Assembly (NCBI GenBank): GCA_025965975.1 | Contig: JAOPVX010000184.1 | Location: forward strand, 1 to 52,517 | Source of the DNA: Mycobacterium sp. | GTDB lineage: Bacteria > Actinomycetota > Actinomycetes > Mycobacteriales > Mycobacteriaceae | Length of the DNA stretch: 52,517 bases | Direction of reading: 5' to 3' | Part shown: positions 29,353 to 38,997 of the stretch, one piece after another | How positions within the stretch are numbered: the first letter of the stretch is position 1 | Layout: every line of letters begins with the position of its first letter | Translations under genes and position numbers: made by a program | Notes under the pieces: model-generated | What the model was told of the DNA's origin: nothing | The model's input: the letters and a program-made list of their open reading frames with translations, nothing else | The model's database searches: none

Positions 29353-30204
29353 ATGACCCCATCGGGCAGGGAGGCGGCTGCGATTCCCTCCGTCACTCTC
29401 AACGACGAGAACACGATCCCGGTGCTCGGCCTCGGCGTTGGTGAGCTGTCGGATTCCGAGACCGAGCAGGCCGTTTCGACGGCACTGGAGGCCGGTTACC
29501 GATTGATCGACACCGCGGCCGCCTATGGCAACGAGGAAGCGGTCGGGCGGGCCATCGCCGCGTCGGGTGTACCCCGCTCGGAGCTGTTTGTCACCACCAA
29601 GCTGGCCACCGATGACCATGGTTTCCAGTCCTCGCAGGATGCCATGAGGGCCAGCCTGGAGCGGCTCGGTTTGGACTACGTGGACCTCTATCTCATCCAC
29701 TGGCCCGGTGGCGACGCCGGCAAGTACGTCCACAGTTGGGGCGGCCTGATGAAACGTAAGGAGGACGGCGACACCAGATCCATCGGTGTGGCCAACTTCA
29801 ACCCCGAGCACCTGTCGACGGTCATCGACCTGTCGTACTTCACGCCCGCGATCAACCAGATCGAGCTGCACCCGCTGCTGAATCAGGCCGAACTGCGGGC
29901 GACCAACGCCGAATACGGCATCGTCACCGAGGCGTATGGCCCGCTGGGTGTCGGCAGGCTGCTGGACAACCCGGCGATCGCCACCGTGGCGCAAGCACAC
30001 GGCAAGACGCCTGCGCAGGTGCTGATCCGGTGGAGCATTCAGCTGGGAAACGTCGTCATCGCGCGCTCGGCGACACCGGACCGCGTCAGGTCGAACCTCG
30101 ACGTATTCGACTTCGGGCTGACCGACGACGAGATGGCCACGCTCAACGGGCTCGACAACGGCACTCGCTTCCGGCCGAATCCCGACGACTACACCGGCAC
30201 TTAA
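29353..30204 (+). CDS. Aldo/keto reductase (second paralog, Rv2971-like)
   Basis: The 283-residue AKR has the tetrad Asp53 ([13 protein letters not shown]), Tyr58, Lys83 ([12 protein letters not shown]) and His116 ([11 protein letters not shown]). Sequence and position agree with M. tuberculosis Rv2971. Compared with the first paralog, the cofactor loop reads [10 protein letters not shown] instead of [10 protein letters not shown], so the usual Lys is Arg here. A role in detoxifying dicarbonyls has been proposed for this family. The start ATG follows the first gene by five bases; both are in one transcript. Confidence 0.9.
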   Translation: MTPSGREAAAIPSVTLNDENTIPVLGLGVGELSDSETEQAVSTALEAGYRLIDTAAAYGNEEAVGRAIAASGVPRSELFVTTKLATDDHGFQSSQDAMRASLERLGLDYVDLYLIHWPGGDAGKYVHSWGGLMKRKEDGDTRSIGVANFNPEHLSTVIDLSYFTPAINQIELHPLLNQAELRATNAEYGIVTEAYGPLGVGRLLDNPAIATVAQAHGKTPAQVLIRWSIQLGNVVIARSATPDRVRSNLDVFDFGLTDDEMATLNGLDNGTRFRPNPDDYTGT

Positions 30205-30219
30205 CCAGCCGCTTGTGGC

Positions 30220-32430
30220 TCATGCCTTGTCCAGGTACTCGACGCGGTCGGTATCGATGAATTGCGCTGCCAGCACAGCCATTCCCGGATTCGCGGGATC
30301 CTGCTCGTAGAGCCCTTCGCAGAACTCACGGGCGGCGAGGATGATGTCGAGGTGCTCGGAGAGCGATAGGAATCGCAGTGTGATGCGCCGGCCGGATTGG
30401 TTGAGCCCAAGCACATCTCCCTCTTTGCGTTCCTGCAGATCGAGGTCGGCGAGTTTGAATCCGTCGAGCGTGCCTGCGACCGCCTTGAGCCGCTGCCCCG
30501 CCTTGGATCCCTCGGGCAGCTTCGTGACGAGCAGGCAGAGGCTGGGGTGTTGGCCGCGGCCGATGCGGCCGCGCAACTGGTGCAGCTGGCTGATGCCGAA
30601 CCGGTCGGCGTCGATCACGACCATCACCGTCGCATTGGGCACGTCGACGCCGACCTCGATGACGGTGGTACACACCAGGACATCGATGTGGCCTGCCCGG
30701 AATGCGGCCATCACCGCGTCCTTCTCGTCGGCTCCTAGCCGGCCGTGCATGAGCCCGAGCCGCAGCCCGGCCAGCGAGGCGCGCCGCAGGCGGTCGAACA
30801 GCTCGACCACCGTGGTGGCGGGCGGACCGCTGTCGTCGTTCCCGGGTTTGTCGTGCTCGTCGATGCGGGAAGCTACGACATAGGCCTGGCGGCCGGCGCC
30901 GACCTCTTCGACGATGCGCTGCCAGGCCCGGTCGAGCCATGCCGGCTTTTCCTTGGTGAAGATCGTGTTGGTGGTGATGGGTTGGCGGCCGCGCGGCAAT
31001 TCTCGCAGCGTGGAGGTTTCCAGATCGCCGTAGACAGTCAGCGCCACGGTGCGCGGAATCGGCGTCGCCGTCATCACCAGCAGATGCGGCGTTAGCCCCT
31101 CGGGAGCCTTGGCGCGCAACCGGTCTCGCTGCTCGACACCGAACCGGTGTTGCTCATCGACGACGACCATGCCGAGCTGGCCGAACTCCACCGCGTCCTG
31201 CAACAGCGCATGTGTGCCGACGACGATGCCCGCATCGCCGGTCGCGACTTCGTCGCGCACCTCCCGCTTCTGTTGAGGCGACATGGACCCGGTCAGCAGC
31301 GCGACACGCGTCGCGGCCTCGGCGCCGCCCAGCTGACCCGCCATCGCCAGCGGCCCGAGCACGACCCGGATGGAGCGAGCATGTTGGGCGGCAAGGACTT
31401 CCGTCGGCGCAAGCAGTGCGCATTGGTATCCGGCGTCGACCATCTGCAGCATCGCCAGCACGGAGACGATGGTCTTGCCCGAGCCCACCTCACCCTGCAG
31501 CATCCGGTTCATCGGCCGGCTCGCGGCCAGTTCGGCCGACAGCACGTCGATCACTTCCTTTTGACCATTGGTCAATTCGAATGGCAATTGCTCGCGCATG
31601 GCTGCCAGGAGACCGTTGTTTTCGGGCCGAGCGGCGGGACCGGATTCGCTCAGTTCGCCATGTCGCCGTCCCACCAAGGCCCATTGCAGTCCGACCGCCT
31701 CGTCGAATGTCAGTCGGGCCTGGGCGCGCTCGCGCTCGGTTGTGTTCTCGGCGAGGTGGATCGCTCGTAACGCTTCGTCTTCTGTTATCAGATTCCGCTG
31801 CTGCAGAATGGGTTCCGGCAGCGGTTCGTCGATCGGGTCGAGCACATCGAGTACCTGACGCACACACGCGTAGATGTCCCAGCTCTGTACCTTCTTGTTG
31901 GCCGGGTAGATCGGGAAGAAGTCCCGCTCGAACACAGCCAGCAGCTCGTCACCGGTCGCCCCCGATGTCGCGGCAATTGTTTTCAGCGATTTGGTGCCGA
32001 ATGATTTGCCGCTCGGCGACTCGAGCACCAGAAACGCCGGGTGTGTCAATTGCATTGTGCCCTTGAAGTATCCGACTTCCCCGGACAGCATGAGGCGGGT
32101 GCCCTCGACCAATCCCTTCTTGAGATACTTCGCGTTGAAGAAGGTCGCCGTCACCTTGGGTCGTCGATTGCCGAGCGTGACGACGAGGTACTCCCGCTTT
32201 GGCGGCCGGCTCGTCCACCTGACTTCAGCCTTGGTGATGACATCGACGAATGTGACGTGTTCACCTTCCTCGAGTTCCTCGCCCTCATCGAGCACCGTCA
32301 TCCCGTCGCTGTACTTGCGGGGGTAATGCCGTAGCAGATCGTTGACGGTGCGGATGCCGAAGTGTTCGTCGAGCGGGCCGGCGGCTTTCTTGCCGAGGAC
32401 GTAGTCCAGCCGGTCGGTCAGCACGGCCAC
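30220..32430 (-). CDS. recG: ATP-dependent DNA helicase RecG
   Basis: RecG is a branch-migration helicase that regresses stalled forks and processes Holliday junctions and R-loops. The 736-residue protein has an N-terminal wedge/OB domain (residues about 60-160), helicase motif I GEVGSGKT (313-320), motif II DEQH (425-428), TATPIPRT (III), TTVIEVGVDVPNA and motif VI QLRGRIGRG, then the C-terminal TRG hairpin region. Start 32430 (MAVLTDRLDYVLG) lies two bases after the stop of the DAK2 gene upstream; the two are co-transcribed. The stop is convergent with the aldo-keto reductase, 15 bases apart. Confidence 0.95.
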   Translation of the reverse strand: MAVLTDRLDYVLGKKAAGPLDEHFGIRTVNDLLRHYPRKYSDGMTVLDEGEELEEGEHVTFVDVITKAEVRWTSRPPKREYLVVTLGNRRPKVTATFFNAKYLKKGLVEGTRLMLSGEVGYFKGTMQLTHPAFLVLESPSGKSFGTKSLKTIAATSGATGDELLAVFERDFFPIYPANKKVQSWDIYACVRQVLDVLDPIDEPLPEPILQQRNLITEDEALRAIHLAENTTERERAQARLTFDEAVGLQWALVGRRHGELSESGPAARPENNGLLAAMREQLPFELTNGQKEVIDVLSAELAASRPMNRMLQGEVGSGKTIVSVLAMLQMVDAGYQCALLAPTEVLAAQHARSIRVVLGPLAMAGQLGGAEAATRVALLTGSMSPQQKREVRDEVATGDAGIVVGTHALLQDAVEFGQLGMVVVDEQHRFGVEQRDRLRAKAPEGLTPHLLVMTATPIPRTVALTVYGDLETSTLRELPRGRQPITTNTIFTKEKPAWLDRAWQRIVEEVGAGRQAYVVASRIDEHDKPGNDDSGPPATTVVELFDRLRRASLAGLRLGLMHGRLGADEKDAVMAAFRAGHIDVLVCTTVIEVGVDVPNATVMVVIDADRFGISQLHQLRGRIGRGQHPSLCLLVTKLPEGSKAGQRLKAVAGTLDGFKLADLDLQERKEGDVLGLNQSGRRITLRFLSLSEHLDIILAAREFCEGLYEQDPANPGMAVLAAQFIDTDRVEYLDKA

Positions 32431-32432
32431 GG

Positions 32433-34064
32433 CTACTCCACCCCGATCAGCAACGCGTCGCCGCGGTGGTCGGTGTGATAGGTCACCAACTCGGCACCGA
32501 GATGCCGCGTGTGAACATGCTGCTGCAGCGCGTCACCGACGCTGCCGTCGACCCCGGCGCCCGTCAGCACCGTCACGAGCTCACCGCCCGCGGCCAGCAG
32601 CAGGTCGATGAGGCCCGCGGCGGCCTCGGTGACGTCGTTGCCCACGATCAGCACCTCATCACCGGCGATCGCCAGCCCGTCGCCTGGTTTGCAGGTCCCC
32701 GCCCACGTCAGCGCCTCCTCGGTGGCCACGCGGACCGAGCCGTGCCTGGCGCCCGCAGCCGCGCGGGCCATGGTGTAGCCATCGTCGACGGCCTGCCGCT
32801 CGGCGTCGTGCACCGCCAGCGCGGCCAGACCCGCAACCATGGAACCGGCGGGCACCGGCACGACGTCGATGCCCCAGCCGTTCGCCGCGGTGCAGCCCGC
32901 GACGAGTTCCTCAGCGGCGACGTAGCCGTTCGGCAGCACCATGATCTGCGCTGCACCTGTGTTGACGAGCCCGTGCAGTAGTTGCTTCGCGCTCACCGGC
33001 GCGTCGGCTTCGGGCCGCAGCACGTGCGCGCCCTCGCCGGCGAAGAGTTCTACCGCGCCGTCGCCGTCGACCACCGCAAGGACCGCGCGTTCGCGGCTCC
33101 AACCGCCCGCGGGCCGCGCGCCGCCGCCCGACAGCGAGGTGATCTGGATCCGGCTCGGCGTGCCGACGGACAGGGCCGCCTCAACGGCAGCGCCGGCATC
33201 GTCGGAATGGACGTGCACCGAGTAGTGGCCGGCTCCGTCGGCCGCCGCCGCAATGGCCACCGATTCGCCCAGTTGGTCCAGGCGCTCGCGGAGCGTCTCA
33301 ACGCCGCCGGCGTCGCAACCGGTCAGCAGGTACATCACCTCGAACTGCGGCCCGGCGACGGCGGTCGCGGTGGTGTCGGCGTGCGGCGGGGACGGCAGGT
33401 ACTCCTGCCGATGTGGCGCACGCCCGGTCAGCGTGGTGCTCATCGCGTCCAGCAGTACCAGCAGGCCACGGCCACCGGCGTCCACCACGCCGGCCTCGGC
33501 CAGCACGTCGAGTTGCCCGGTGGTCTTGTCGAGAGCGACGGCCGCAGCGTCGGCGGCCGCAGACACCACCTCGGCGAGGTCGGCGCCGTCGGCGCCCGCG
33601 TGCTCGGCGGCCCCAGCCGCGTCCTGCAGCACCGAGACGATGGTGCCCGGCACCGGCTCGCCCATCGACGCAACGACAAGACCGACCGCGTGGCGCAGTG
33701 CCGCCGCGAAAACGGAGCCATCGACGTCGGCCAGCGCTCCGCCGCGGTCCGCGGCGGCCGACGAGACCACGTCGGCAAGGCCGCGCAGGATCTGCGACAG
33801 GATGACGCCGGAGTTGCCCCTTGCGCCGTGCAACGCGCCGGCGGCCAGCGCCGCGGCGACCTGTGTCACGTCGTCGCTGTCGGGGTGCGTGTCGGCCTGC
33901 GCCCACGCCGAACGCATCGTGAACAGCATGTTTGTCCCGGTATCGGCATCGGCGACCGGGAACACGTTGAGCCGATTGATCTCGTCGGTGTGAGAAATGA
34001 GGTCGCCGACGGCGGTGTGTGCCCAGTCCCGCATTGCGGAGGCGTCGAGCCGCCGAGCCGACAT
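32433..34064 (-). CDS. DAK2/DegV-kinase (FakA-like) dihydroxyacetone kinase family protein
   Basis: The 543-residue protein carries an N-terminal DhaL/DAK2 nucleotide-binding domain: LNVFPVADADTGTNM with the Mg-binding aspartates (residues about 32-46) and LHGARGNSGVILSQIL. A DAK1-like C-terminal half follows (VPVPAGSMVAGLAALAVHD). This architecture is that of fatty acid kinase FakA, which phosphorylates fatty acids held by a DegV/FakB protein; no FakB gene is seen in the window. It corresponds to the Rv2974c/Rv2975c pair, which here is one intact gene. ATG 34064 follows GGGAGG. It is divergent from rpmB. Confidence 0.85.
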   Translation of the reverse strand: MSARRLDASAMRDWAHTAVGDLISHTDEINRLNVFPVADADTGTNMLFTMRSAWAQADTHPDSDDVTQVAAALAAGALHGARGNSGVILSQILRGLADVVSSAAADRGGALADVDGSVFAAALRHAVGLVVASMGEPVPGTIVSVLQDAAGAAEHAGADGADLAEVVSAAADAAAVALDKTTGQLDVLAEAGVVDAGGRGLLVLLDAMSTTLTGRAPHRQEYLPSPPHADTTATAVAGPQFEVMYLLTGCDAGGVETLRERLDQLGESVAIAAAADGAGHYSVHVHSDDAGAAVEAALSVGTPSRIQITSLSGGGARPAGGWSRERAVLAVVDGDGAVELFAGEGAHVLRPEADAPVSAKQLLHGLVNTGAAQIMVLPNGYVAAEELVAGCTAANGWGIDVVPVPAGSMVAGLAALAVHDAERQAVDDGYTMARAAAGARHGSVRVATEEALTWAGTCKPGDGLAIAGDEVLIVGNDVTEAAAGLIDLLLAAGGELVTVLTGAGVDGSVGDALQQHVHTRHLGAELVTYHTDHRGDALLIGVE

Positions 34065-34172
34065 CGAAAACCTCCCACCCGTCATGCCGCCGTGGGCGCC
34101 AGCCTATCCATCCGCGGCGACAACCCTGCTGACAACGTCGGCGCCTGCCGAGCACGCCCCTTTGAGCACATT

Positions 34173-34201
34173 TTGGCGATACCTTCTGCTGCCGGTATCC
34201 T
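34173..34201 (+). promoter_or_regulatory. Candidate sigma-A-type promoter for rpmB
   Basis: TTGGCG (34173-34178), 17-base spacer, TATCCT (34196-34201), about 80 bases before the rpmB start. The element pair fits a housekeeping promoter. A GATACC/GGTATC dyad (34178-34199) overlaps the spacer and the -10. Confidence 0.45.
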
Positions 34202-34282
34202 GGCCAGGTTGTCGGGTCTAGCCGCGGCCGGTCGCGGCCAAGCGACCCAGACCCCCAAGTACTGATCCGAGGAGTTCTACAT

Positions 34283-34477
34283 ATGGCTGCCGTCTGCGAG
34301 ATCTGCGGGAAGGGCCCCGGCTTCGGCAAGTCGGTGTCGCACTCCCATCGCCGGACCAGCCGTCGGTGGGATCCCAACATCCAGACCGTGCGCACCGTGA
34401 CCCGCCCCGGCGGCAACAAGAAGCGCATCAACGTGTGCACGTCGTGCATCAAGGCCGGCAAGGTCTCCAGGGGTTAG
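34283..34477 (+). CDS. rpmB: 50S ribosomal protein L28, zinc-ribbon form
   Basis: The 64-residue protein is L28 by [20 protein letters not shown] and RRWDPNIQ. Two Cys pairs, Cys5/Cys8 (VCEICG) and Cys52/Cys55 (VCTSC), form a zinc ribbon, so this is the zinc-containing C+ type rather than the zinc-free type that mycobacteria also encode for zinc limitation. The start ATG is preceded by GAGGAG. No Zur-like palindrome is obvious upstream, in line with constitutive expression. Confidence 0.95.
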   Translation: MAAVCEICGKGPGFGKSVSHSHRRTSRRWDPNIQTVRTVTRPGGNKKRINVCTSCIKAGKVSRG

Positions 34478-34699
34478 TACCCGATTGGTTTAGCTCGGCG
34501 GTCGCGGAGTAGATCCCGTCGCCACCGGCTATCCCGTCGCCCTTGGCCCCCGCGACTGACGGCCAGCGCCGAGTGTGTCGCGGCGGCGGTCATCGTTCGG
34601 GCAGACGGCGAACGCAGTCAACCGCTATTAGAGCTCGTTAGCCCAGTACCCTATCTTGGCGCCGGCTTGCACAAAGCTTCGAGCGGAAAGGTCGCGTCC

Positions 34700-35125
34700 A
34701 TGTTCGGGCATGCGGTCAAAATTGTCTCCCACGCAACGCTTGCCGCCGCGGCGGCGGTACTAGCGATCGGCCTCACCGGAGCTCCACTCGCTGCCGCCGT
34801 CGACGCGCAGACACTGGTGGGGGCGTGGTCGGGTCCCGCCACAATCGGAGATACCGGTGAGTGCGGGACCGCGCCGGGGGTATTCGCGTTCTCCCCGAAC
34901 GGCGCCTACCGCTACCTGGCCGTCTATGAGAACTGCGGGACAGTCATGATCGACGGACGCTATGAACTACATGCCGACGGAGGTGTACTGCAGCTTTCGA
35001 TGGACGAATGCGGAGACCCAGGCTGCCCTCCGGGGGAGTCGACCTTAACCAAATCGATCAGCGCCGTCGACCCCGACACCATCGTCCTCGATGGCCGCTA
35101 CACCTACCAGCGCCAACACGGCTGA
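34700..35125 (+). CDS. Secreted protein of unknown function
   Basis: The 141-residue product starts MFGHAVKIVSHATLAAAAAV, LAIGLTGAPLAAAVDA: a signal peptide with cleavage expected around residue 33-36. The mature domain of about 105 residues has four cysteines (55, 79, 104, 109) and beta-rich repeats such as GVFAFSPNGAYRYLAVYENCG and MIDGRYELHADGGVLQLS, as in small extracellular lipocalin-like or META/DUF-type barrels. I cannot name the family. ATG 34700 follows AGCGGAAAGG; a TTG at 34667 in frame is less likely. It stands alone between rpmB and ung, in the position of the Rv2972c-type secreted proteins. Confidence 0.7.
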   Translation: MFGHAVKIVSHATLAAAAAVLAIGLTGAPLAAAVDAQTLVGAWSGPATIGDTGECGTAPGVFAFSPNGAYRYLAVYENCGTVMIDGRYELHADGGVLQLSMDECGDPGCPPGESTLTKSISAVDPDTIVLDGRYTYQRQHG

Positions 35126-35202
35126 CCGTGATCCGTCGGCACACTGCGACTGCTTCTGACCGTTCAGTCGCTGGCCCTGCACGCCGCGACGCCCGCCGCA
35201 CC

Positions 35203-35886
35203 TCATGGCAGGCGCCAGTCGATCGGGTCGGCGCCGACCTTCGCCAGCAGCTCGTTTGCGCGGCTGAACGGCCGCGAGCCGAAGAAACCGCGCGAGGCCG
35301 ACAGCGGCGAGGGATGAGGCGATTCGATCGCCATGAAGTCGCCGCCGTCGAGCATCGGTTTCAGCGTCGAGGCGTCGCGGCCCCACAACACCGCCACCAG
35401 CGGCTGCTCCCGGGCAACGAGTGCACGGATCGCACATTCGGTCACCGCTTCCCAGCCCTTGCCCCGGTGTGACGCCGGATTGCCCGGCCGCACAGTGAGC
35501 ACCCTGTTCAGTAGCATCACGCCGCGCTCGGCCCACGGCGTCAGGTCGCCGCTGGCCGGCGGTGGGTAGCTCAGGTCCTTGCCGTACTCGGCGAAGATGT
35601 TCTCAAGGCTGCGCGGCAGCGGCCGCACGTCGGCGGCCACCGAGAAGCTCAAGCCCACCGCGTGACCCGGCGTCGGGTAGGGATCCTGCCCGACGATCAG
35701 CACCCGCACTTGATCGAACGGGAACGTGAAGGCGCGCAACACATTCGGGCCGGCAGGCAGATAACGGTGACCCGCCGCGAGCTCGGCACGTAGAAACTCG
35801 CCCATCTGAGCGACCTGGGGGCCGACGGGTTCCAATGCGTTGGCCCAGCCGACTTCGACGAGTTCATCAAGGGGGCGTGCGGTCAC
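35203..35886 (-). CDS. ung: Uracil-DNA glycosylase (family 1)
   Basis: Ung excises uracil from DNA. The 227-residue protein contains the water-activating loop [17 protein letters not shown] (catalytic Asp), [22 protein letters not shown], and the C-terminal leucine loop [13 protein letters not shown] with the catalytic His. Start GTG 35886 ([18 protein letters not shown]) fits the family length. It follows thiL by 28 bases on the same strand, as in M. tuberculosis. Confidence 0.95.
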   Translation of the reverse strand: MTARPLDELVEVGWANALEPVGPQVAQMGEFLRAELAAGHRYLPAGPNVLRAFTFPFDQVRVLIVGQDPYPTPGHAVGLSFSVAADVRPLPRSLENIFAEYGKDLSYPPPASGDLTPWAERGVMLLNRVLTVRPGNPASHRGKGWEAVTECAIRALVAREQPLVAVLWGRDASTLKPMLDGGDFMAIESPHPSPLSASRGFFGSRPFSRANELLAKVGADPIDWRLP

Positions 35887-35914
35887 GAAAGCCCAACCTA
35901 GCGGGCGCGGTCGG

Positions 35915-36889
35915 TCAGAACGACTGCCAACCCGGATTTCCGTCCCATTTTGCGCCGTCCACGAGAACCCGAGCGGGTCCGTCGAGCACCCGGCCGATCG
36001 CGCGCCAACCGGCAGGCAGAGTGGCGGGGAACGTTGCGACCAGCGCGTGGTCTTCGCCGCCGCCGAGCACCCATTCCCATGCGTCGGCCCCGGCCGCCGC
36101 GGCCGCGTCGGCAACGGCGTCTCGATCCGTGGAAAGTGCGCTCCTCGACAGGTCGATGCCGACACCCGATGCCGTGGCGATGTGGCCGAGGTCTGCGATC
36201 AACCCGTCGGACACGTCGGTCATCGCGGTGGCTCCTGCATCGGCGGCGACCCGGCCCTGTCCGTATGGCGGTTCGGGAACCAGGTGCCGACGACGCAGCA
36301 TCTCGAACTGACGAATATCCTCGAGCTGACGAATATCGTTGTGCCACAACGTATATCCGGCAGCGGATCGGCCCAGCTCGCCTGCGACCGCCACCGTGTC
36401 GCCCGGCCTCGCGCCGGTGCGGAGTACGGGTTGACGACCGCCGAGCTCGCCAAGCACCGTCACCGAGATCACCCATTGCGGGGCGCTGACCAGATCACCA
36501 CCGACGATTCCGGCGCCGAGTAGCCGGGCCTCGTGCCACATGCCGTCGGCCAACTCGAGCGCCTGCGAGGTAGCAGTGTCCGGGGGCGCCCCGAATGCGA
36601 CGACAAACGCGGTGGCCTGCGCACCCATCGCCTCGATGTCGGCGGCGTTTTGTGCGATGGCCTTGCGGCCCACGTCATGCGGGGTGGACCAGTCCAGCCG
36701 GAAGTGCCGTCCTGCCACGAGCATGTCGGTCGACACCACCGTCCTGCCGTCACCGGTGACGACCACTGCGGCGTCGTCACCGGGTCCCAACGCGACCCTC
36801 GCCGGCTGATCGCGGCCCGCCACCAGGCGGTCGATCACGGCGAATTCACCCACTCCGGCCAAAGTCTCGGGTTGCTCGTCGGTCGCCAT
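35915..36889 (-). CDS. thiL: Thiamine-monophosphate kinase
   Basis: ThiL makes thiamine diphosphate from the monophosphate. The 324-residue PurM-like protein has GPGDDAAVV (Mg/ATP site), [53 protein letters not shown], the C-terminal [15 protein letters not shown] and [14 protein letters not shown] six-residue tandem duplication ([12 protein letters not shown]) interrupts the region between YTLWHN and [15 protein letters not shown], which is compact in relatives. Start ATG 36889. Divergent from the Lrp-type gene, 104 bases away. Confidence 0.94.
   Translation of the reverse strand: MATDEQPETLAGVGEFAVIDRLVAGRDQPARVALGPGDDAAVVVTGDGRTVVSTDMLVAGRHFRLDWSTPHDVGRKAIAQNAADIEAMGAQATAFVVAFGAPPDTATSQALELADGMWHEARLLGAGIVGGDLVSAPQWVISVTVLGELGGRQPVLRTGARPGDTVAVAGELGRSAAGYTLWHNDIRQLEDIRQFEMLRRRHLVPEPPYGQGRVAADAGATAMTDVSDGLIADLGHIATASGVGIDLSRSALSTDRDAVADAAAAAGADAWEWVLGGGEDHALVATFPATLPAGWRAIGRVLDGPARVLVDGAKWDGNPGWQSF
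36308..36343. repeat. 18-bp tandem duplication within thiL
   Basis: CTGACGAATATC occurs twice, 18 bases apart, with related flanks (…ATATCCTCGAG then …ATATCGTTGTG). On the coding strand it encodes the repeated DIRQxE hexapeptide. The unit keeps the reading frame. Confidence 0.75.
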
Positions 36890-36993
36890 GTCACCTCACC
36901 TCGAGTGCCGTCGTGGCCTGAACACCGGCCGGACCTGCGGTACGTTTGGTGCCTGCGGCGTGGAGTCTATGCAGCGAGACGGAGGGATAGCGG

Positions 36994-37236
36994 GTGGTCG
37001 AGGCTTTCATGCTGATCCAGACCGAGGTGGGCCGCGCCGAGGTCGTTTCCAAGCAGCTCGCCGCGCTGGCCGGCGTGTTGTCGTCGGAGTACGTCACCGG
37101 CCCGTACGACGTCGTGGTGCGCATCGGCGCCGACAATCTGGCCGACTTGCAGGCCAACGTCGTTGCGAGCGTGCAACAGGTCACCGGCATCACCCGCACC
37201 CTGACCTGCCCGATCGCCAACGGAGTGCACCCCTAG
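36994..37236 (+). CDS. Stand-alone Lrp/AsnC ligand-binding (RAM) domain protein
   Basis: The 80-residue protein consists only of the Lrp/AsnC effector domain: VEAFMLIQTEVGRAEVVSKQ, VTGPYDVVVRIGADNLADLQ, and VQQVTGITRTLTCPIAN, the alpha-beta sandwich that binds amino acids and forms octamers. There is no N-terminal helix-turn-helix. Such small proteins may sense amino acids or modulate full-length Lrp regulators by mixed assembly. GTG 36994 follows GGAGGGAT. The next gene starts 10 bases after its stop. Confidence 0.85.
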   Translation: MVEAFMLIQTEVGRAEVVSKQLAALAGVLSSEYVTGPYDVVVRIGADNLADLQANVVASVQQVTGITRTLTCPIANGVHP

Positions 37237-37246
37237 AGTTTGGGCC

Positions 37247-37816
37247 GTGGATGCCGAGACCCGTGACGGGCCCCCGCGCGCGTTGCTGATCGCCGCGATC
37301 GTCGTCGCGGTCGGGGCGATCATCGGCATCCTCGTCTTCGCCGCGCTGCGGGCTGGCCCGCCCGAGCAGCGACCCGTTGCGATCGCGACGGTGCCCGCGC
37401 CGAAGGCCGAAAGCGCCGAATGCCGCGCGCTCCTCGACGCACTTCCGCAACAGCTGGGCGACTACCGTCGGGCGGCCGCGGCCGATCCCGCGCCGGCCGG
37501 TGCGGCGGCGTGGAAGGCAACGGCCGAGGGCGAGCCCGTCATCCTGCGCTGTGGACTGGACCGTCCCGCCGAGTTCATCGTCGGCTCCCCCATCCAGGTC
37601 GTCGACGCCGTGCAATGGTTCCGGGTGGGCGAAGCAGGGGCGGGCAGTGATCCAGCCACCGATCAGCGCCGCAGCACGTGGTTCGCGGTCGACCGGCCGG
37701 TCTACGTCGCGTTGACGTTGCCGCAGGGATCCGGGCCTACGCCGATCCAAGCCATCTCCGAAGTGATCGCAAAGTCGTTGCCGGCCAGGCAGATCGACCC
37801 GGCTCCGGTGTCCTAA
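37247..37816 (+). CDS. DUF3515 membrane-anchored protein
   Basis: The 189-residue protein starts with one transmembrane anchor (residues about 12-34, [20 protein letters not shown]) and an extracytoplasmic domain with a conserved Cys pair ([14 protein letters not shown] and [12 protein letters not shown]). This is the actinobacterial DUF3515 family, position equivalent of Rv2980. Function unknown; its constant neighbourhood with ddl suggests a cell-envelope role, which is only inference. Start GTG 37247. Its 3' end overlaps the convergent ddl stop by four bases. Confidence 0.85.
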   Translation: MDAETRDGPPRALLIAAIVVAVGAIIGILVFAALRAGPPEQRPVAIATVPAPKAESAECRALLDALPQQLGDYRRAAAADPAPAGAAAWKATAEGEPVILRCGLDRPAEFIVGSPIQVVDAVQWFRVGEAGAGSDPATDQRRSTWFAVDRPVYVALTLPQGSGPTPIQAISEVIAKSLPARQIDPAPVS

Positions 37817-38937
37817 CGCAGGCCGGTACCGCGCTTCAACGCCGTCTCGACCATGGTGGCCAACAATGTCGGATAGTCCACGCCGCTGGCCGCCCACATC
37901 CGTGGATACATCGAGATCGTAGTGAAGCCGGGCATGGTGTTGATTTCGTTGACCACCGGCCCGTTGTCGGTGAGGAAAAAGTCGACGCGGGCCAGACCCT
38001 GGCAGTCGACGGCGTCGAAAGCCCGAATTGCCAACTGCCGCACCGTATCTGCGACGTCGTCGGCAATCTTGGCGGGCACGTCGAGCTCGGCGGCGTCGTC
38101 GAGATACTTGGTCTCGAAGTCGTAGAACGCGTCCTCGCGGCCCCGCACCCCCGCGACCCTGATCTCGCCGACCGTGCTGGCCTCGACCCGGCCGTCGGGG
38201 AATTCCAAGACGCCACACTCTAATTCGCGCCCAGGAATGGCCGCCTCGACGATCACCTTCGGGTCGTGTCGGCGGGCCAGGGCAATCGCCTCGGGCAGCC
38301 GATCCCATGCCGTCAACCGGCTGACACCGATGGACGAGCCGCCGCGTGCGGGTTTGACGAACACCGGCAGCCCCAGCCGCTCTCGATCCTCGAGTTCGAC
38401 GGTTTTGTGGCGCGGTCGCAGCACGACGTGGTCGCCGATCGGCAGGCCCTCGGCGACGAGCAGCTTCTTGGTGAACTCCTTGTCCATCCCTGCGGCGCTG
38501 GCCAGTACGCCGGCGCCGACGTACGGCACCCCGGCAAGCTCGAGCAGCCCCTGGATGGTTCCGTCCTCCCCATACGGGCCGTGCAGCACGGGAAACACCA
38601 CGTCGACTGCGGCAAGCATCTCGCCGCCCTGACCGAGGGACAGCAGTTGGCCACCGCGTACCGGGTCGGCAGGCAACGCCAGTTCGGTGCCCGATTCAGC
38701 GCTGACCTGCGGCAGCCGACCATTGGTGATCGCAAGAGTCTCCGGGCTGCCGTCGGTCAGCACCCACGATCCGCCGGGGGTGATGCCGACCGCGACCACC
38801 TCGAAGCGCTCGGGGTCGAGGTTGCGCAGGATGCTGCCTGCGGAAACACACGAAATCGCGTGCTCGGAGCTGCGTCCGCCGTAGACGACGGCGACGCGGA
38901 CGCGACCGGCGGACCCGGGCGCATTAGGGGCAGTCAC
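37813..38937 (-). CDS. ddl: D-alanine--D-alanine ligase
   Basis: Ddl makes D-Ala-D-Ala for peptidoglycan and is the target of D-cycloserine. The 374-residue ATP-grasp enzyme shows [20 protein letters not shown] (N-terminal substrate site), [34 protein letters not shown] (ATP lid), [10 protein letters not shown], and the metal-binding C-terminus [27 protein letters not shown] 38937 is the start. It is convergent with the DUF3515 gene and 60 bases downstream of the PLP-enzyme gene. Confidence 0.95.
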   Translation of the reverse strand: MTAPNAPGSAGRVRVAVVYGGRSSEHAISCVSAGSILRNLDPERFEVVAVGITPGGSWVLTDGSPETLAITNGRLPQVSAESGTELALPADPVRGGQLLSLGQGGEMLAAVDVVFPVLHGPYGEDGTIQGLLELAGVPYVGAGVLASAAGMDKEFTKKLLVAEGLPIGDHVVLRPRHKTVELEDRERLGLPVFVKPARGGSSIGVSRLTAWDRLPEAIALARRHDPKVIVEAAIPGRELECGVLEFPDGRVEASTVGEIRVAGVRGREDAFYDFETKYLDDAAELDVPAKIADDVADTVRQLAIRAFDAVDCQGLARVDFFLTDNGPVVNEINTMPGFTTISMYPRMWAASGVDYPTLLATMVETALKRGTGLR

Positions 38938-38997
38938 AACCTAGAGAGGCTACCGCCCTGACCGGAATCCACCCGATCGAGCGATCCGGCCCGGGTT

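Noticed and set aside
34478-34699. Possible terminator and promoter between rpmB and the secreted protein gene
   Set aside because: Only weak, imperfect dyads and a poor -10-like TACCCT; not strong enough to annotate.
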